A stretch of DNA of 64,000 nucleotides from an uncultured Lachnospiraceae bacterium (lineage in GTDB: Bacteria; Bacillota; Clostridia; Lachnospirales; Lachnospiraceae): the NCBI GenBank assembly GCA_947564645.1, contig CANOCU010000009.1:1-64000 (forward strand), given 5' to 3'. Positions 61,397 to 64,000 of this stretch are shown here, piece by piece. Each line of letters starts with the position of its first letter. Position 1 is the stretch's first letter. The notes below the pieces were generated by a model, which had not been told where the DNA came from, ran no database searches, and worked only from the letters and a program-made list of their open reading frames with translations. Both the position numbers and the translations under genes were made by a program.

Positions 61397-63499
61397 ATGG
61401 TATTTCAAGTAGAAGATCCGGATTACACGTTAAGTCCCTATACGGGAATGACAAGAAAGCACTGGCTGGCGGCAGGGCGCTACCTGTTGGAAGGGGTATT
61501 CGGCAACATCCCGGGCATAGAAGACCCGGTTGTCATGCCGCGGAAGGAGACGAAGGTGACTTATCCGCATCTGGATGCGCCGAAGGAGCGGCAGGAGATT
61601 GAACGCAAAGCCGAAATCTTCGAAGGACTGACGCGTTCGTTCTTTATCGCGTCGGTTATGATCCGGAACGAACCGGATATCGAAGTTTGCGGCATCAGGC
61701 TGCGCGACTATTATAAGAAACATATCCTGCGGGCCTGCACGAAGGGGGATGCCGTGTATGTGGGCAACTATGAGGACATGCAGGCGAGTAACGGATATGA
61801 GGATCCTTTTCGGGCCTATCAGCAGACGGTGGAAAGCTGCGCGCTGGTGATCGGCCTGCATGCGTGCCGGGAACAGATTTGGGCAGAATACACACAGGAA
61901 GAGAAGGACACGGTGGCGGCGCTGCTCTCCAGCTTCGGGCACGCCAATACGGTGCCGCAGAACTGGCGGTTTTTCAATATGCTGGATCTGGCCTTTCTGC
62001 ATCAGGAGGGTTATGAGATCGACAGGGAGATCATGGTGGACCATGCCCAGGCAGTCCTAAGCTATACGGTGGGAGACGGATGGTATCGGGACGGCCAAAG
62101 CTTTGATTATTATTCCTGTTGGGCATTCAATCTCTATGCCCCGATCTGGAACGAGTGGTACGGCTATGAGAACGAGCCTTATCTGGCGCGGCGTTTCGAG
62201 GAGAATTCCAATCAACTGATGCGGACCTATCCGGACTTCTTTGACCGGGACGGCTATACGAATATGTGGGGCCGAAGCTGTATTTACCGGCATGCGGCGA
62301 CCGCGCCTCTGTGCGCCAACTTTTTCCTGCATGATCCGGCGGCGGATCCCGGACTCGCAAGGCGGGTGGCGTCCGGTTCCCTGCTGCAGTTTCTGACCAG
62401 AGACGACTTCCTGTATCAGGGCGTGCCGACGCTTGGGTTCTACGGACAGTTTACGCCGTTGGTACAGGGGTATTCCTGTGCGGAATCTCCGCTGTGGCTT
62501 GGTAAAGCGTTCCTGTGCCTGGAACTGCCGGCTGAGCATCCTTTCTGGACGGCCGTGGAGAACAACGGGACGTGGGAGAGGCTGGGGGCGGAGGAAGTAA
62601 AGGAGACGGTACTGCCCGGGCCGGCGCTCTGTTTTACGAACCATGCGGCTAACGGAGAGACGATCCTTAGAAGCGGCAAGGTGTTCAAGACGGCGCAGGA
62701 TATTCACAGCATTTGGAATTACGGCAAGCTGAATTATAATACGAAATACCCGTGGGAGTCTACACCGGCCCCGTCCTGCGAATCGCAGCAGTATCTGCTG
62801 TTTGAGAACGGCGCCGAAGAGCCTTTACGGGGAAACATGACCTTCTGGTGCGGGGAGCGGGACGGTGTTCTCTACCGCAGACAGTTTTTCAACGGGAATC
62901 TGGAGACGGAACAGCACTGGTTCCAGGCCATTAATCTGGCGGATTTCCCGGTGGCCAGGGGAATCCTGCGCGTGGATAAGCTGCGGTTAGTTAAGCGCCC
63001 CGTGAGGATGACATTGGGTTCCTATGGATTCCCGGACAATCCCGGTGCGGACGGCAGGGCGACGGAGATCATACGGAAAGAGCAGACACTGCCGGATGGC
63101 AGCAGGGCGCAGGCGGTCATTCTGATCGGCTACGATCACCGGGGCGTACAGCGGCAGATGGCCATGACCTGTTACCGGGGCTGGGAGGAGATGGATGTGA
63201 TACACAGCAGCGGGACCAATCCGGATTCGGAGCATTCCCTTGTGATCAGCGCGTCCATGCAGAGCCGGAAACAGTATGACGGCGCGGAACCGTATCTGTT
63301 GATCTCCCAGGTTATCACGGCGGAATTTCCCGAGGGGGACGTGTCGGGCTGTGCCTTTTCGGAGGAAGAACTGTTCCCGATCCGGGAAATCGTCTATGAG
63401 GATACCTATCAGGTCGGCGCTTACGGTACGGTGGCGGTGCGCTTAAAGAACGGGGAAGAGAAGAAGATAAACTTTGAAGGAATCGAAGCTGCCTTTTAA
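61397..63499 (+). CDS. DUF2264 family protein
   Basis: A 700-residue cytoplasmic protein. The N-terminal ~370 residues are an (alpha/alpha) barrel with RKHWLAAGRYLLEGVFGNI, PQNWRFFNMLDLAFL, YRDGQSFDYYSCWAFNLYAPIW and the MWGRSCIYRHAATAP motif, typical of DUF2264. The C-terminal ~320 residues are beta-rich. Some DUF2264 proteins have, I believe, been placed in GH154, which includes beta-glucuronidases; this fits a module with GH88. The start at 61397 has GGAGG eight bases upstream, preferred over an in-frame TTG at 61382. Regulated by its own operator site. Confidence 0.85.
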   Translation: MVFQVEDPDYTLSPYTGMTRKHWLAAGRYLLEGVFGNIPGIEDPVVMPRKETKVTYPHLDAPKERQEIERKAEIFEGLTRSFFIASVMIRNEPDIEVCGIRLRDYYKKHILRACTKGDAVYVGNYEDMQASNGYEDPFRAYQQTVESCALVIGLHACREQIWAEYTQEEKDTVAALLSSFGHANTVPQNWRFFNMLDLAFLHQEGYEIDREIMVDHAQAVLSYTVGDGWYRDGQSFDYYSCWAFNLYAPIWNEWYGYENEPYLARRFEENSNQLMRTYPDFFDRDGYTNMWGRSCIYRHAATAPLCANFFLHDPAADPGLARRVASGSLLQFLTRDDFLYQGVPTLGFYGQFTPLVQGYSCAESPLWLGKAFLCLELPAEHPFWTAVENNGTWERLGAEEVKETVLPGPALCFTNHAANGETILRSGKVFKTAQDIHSIWNYGKLNYNTKYPWESTPAPSCESQQYLLFENGAEEPLRGNMTFWCGERDGVLYRRQFFNGNLETEQHWFQAINLADFPVARGILRVDKLRLVKRPVRMTLGSYGFPDNPGADGRATEIIRKEQTLPDGSRAQAVILIGYDHRGVQRQMAMTCYRGWEEMDVIHSSGTNPDSEHSLVISASMQSRKQYDGAEPYLLISQVITAEFPEGDVSGCAFSEEELFPIREIVYEDTYQVGAYGTVAVRLKNGEEKKINFEGIEAAF

Positions 63500-63596
63500 C
63501 GGGCAGCTTTTTCGTAGAAAATTACTTTTCATAGGGAAACATGCGTTGTACAATAATAGAAGTAAGAAAATAATGGCAGCGCGGAGACAGTTATTT

Positions 63597-63938
63597 ATGT
63601 ATCATTTTACAGTAATGCATCAAAATGAACAGGTCGCCAGGGTGTGGATTTCGGATGATCACCTGGCAGTCAGAATCGATAAGCTTGTTCCGGACTCCAT
63701 AATTCAGCCCTTTGGAGGAAATGATCTGTCGATCAATCGTGTTTATAATTTTCTTAAAAGCAGTTGCTATGAGGACGGACGGGAAGATCTGCAGGAAATT
63801 CTACGACAGGCGGGGTTGCACGATAATAATCCATGGGAGTGGAATCGGATCACGCACGGCGTTACCTGGGAAGATGATCTGTGGATCAGATTTGAAGGGG
63901 AAGAAATGAACTGGGAGGATGTCAGATGGAGAAGATAG
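63597..63938 (+). CDS. HipA-N-like small protein
   Basis: A 113-residue protein. It begins with YHFTVMHQNEQVARVWI, and ends with NRITHGVTWEDDLWIRFEGEEMNWEDVRW, matching the N-terminal part of HipA-like proteins in Clostridia (VMHxxxPVA and DxWIxFExxxxxWEDV). The middle RVYNFLKSSCYEDGREDLQEIL is family-like. It overlaps the next gene by 12 bases. HipA kinases are toxins or stress kinases; here the N-terminal domain is a separate protein. Start ATG 63597 is chosen by family alignment; GGAG is 12 bases upstream. Confidence 0.65.
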   Translation: MYHFTVMHQNEQVARVWISDDHLAVRIDKLVPDSIIQPFGGNDLSINRVYNFLKSSCYEDGREDLQEILRQAGLHDNNPWEWNRITHGVTWEDDLWIRFEGEEMNWEDVRWRR

Positions 63939-64000
63939 CGGATGATGCGTTATCTCCGGAAGCGATGGTCATGGTATCCGGAAGCAGCATAGGAACACAG
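63927..64000 (+). CDS. HipA-like kinase, first 24 residues
   Basis: An open frame from ATG 63927, overlapping the HipA-N-like gene, runs off the right edge: MEKIADDALSPEAMVMVSGS and SIGTQ. The GSSIGTQ segment resembles the start of the kinase part of HipA-like proteins, where it continues with a NKFYRDG-type motif. Only about 24 residues are visible, so the call rests on the neighbour as much as on the sequence. Confidence 0.45.

Noticed and set aside
1-64000. CRISPR arrays, tRNA and rRNA genes
   Set aside because: I looked for regular repeat-spacer patterns, cloverleaf sequences and rRNA landmarks in the gaps and saw none. The only regular array is the coding 27-base repeat.

Overview
The window looks like a chromosomal stretch from a gut-type Clostridium of the family Lachnospiraceae. 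This is an inference from gene content: YesMN-type two-component systems facing CUT1 sugar ABC transporters and glycosidases, a GPH symporter paired with a GH36 alpha-galactosidase, Rpn/PD-(D/E)XK proteins, DUF2087, DUF3791/DUF3990 and DUF4132 proteins. Strong Shine-Dalgarno sites and several TTG starts fit as well. I saw no rRNA, tRNA or CRISPR array.

Layout. 0-2.8 kb: the end of an unknown gene, an AAC(6')-like acetyltransferase, and an AgrC/AgrA-like sensor/LytTR regulator pair. 2.8-12.5 kb: glycan module 1, with a sensor kinase and AraC-type response regulator on the minus strand facing a binding lipoprotein, two permeases, a GH43 and a GH5 enzyme, which suggests uptake and trimming of a xylan- or arabinan-type or beta-glucan/mannan oligosaccharide. 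12.6-20.9 kb: a VOC protein, a MarR regulator, a giant DUF4132 protein with a small partner, and a WYL regulator with two small genes. 21-29.7 kb: a patchwork of small accessory genes, including a kinase-like protein, a P-loop kinase, two NUDIX hydrolases, a three-gene ADP-ribosyltransferase (DUF3990) cassette, a damaged MerR/TipA regulator, an XRE regulator, a PIN-like protein, a nitrilase and a CPBP protease. 29.7-36 kb: an M32 carboxypeptidase, a 1070-residue protein joining a WYL-like domain, an SF1 helicase and a DUF2726 nuclease, and an Rpn nuclease-like protein. 36-41.7 kb: glycan module 2, with an AraC regulator, GPH symporter and GH36 alpha-galactosidase (melibiose/raffinose type). 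41.7-49.5 kb: acetyltransferases, XRE regulators, and an AraC regulator leading into a COG4586-type ABC-2 exporter. 49.4-63.5 kb: glycan module 3, again a minus-strand YesMN pair facing a binding lipoprotein, a frame-broken permease, a second permease and a YesL protein. After a scar of gene remnants it continues with GH88, GH27 and DUF2264 enzymes, which suggests a uronic-acid- and galactose-containing glycan. The right edge carries the start of a HipA-like pair.

The three glycan modules share one logic: a local sensor or regulator, transport, then cytoplasmic glycosidases without signal peptides. In both ABC operons a strong stem-loop lies between the binding-protein gene and the first permease gene, the usual way to make more binding protein than permease.

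The most interesting items are the DUF3791-like/ART/small-protein cassette under a dyad promoter; a family of related promoter-like intergenic elements (TTAACG-N17-TAnTAT with a conserved spacer) and related half-elements; a shared leader element before the helicase-nuclease gene and an ABC-2 permease gene; the WYL-helicase-nuclease fusion; and a zinc-ribbon-like protein with six 27-bp repeats at its N-terminus.
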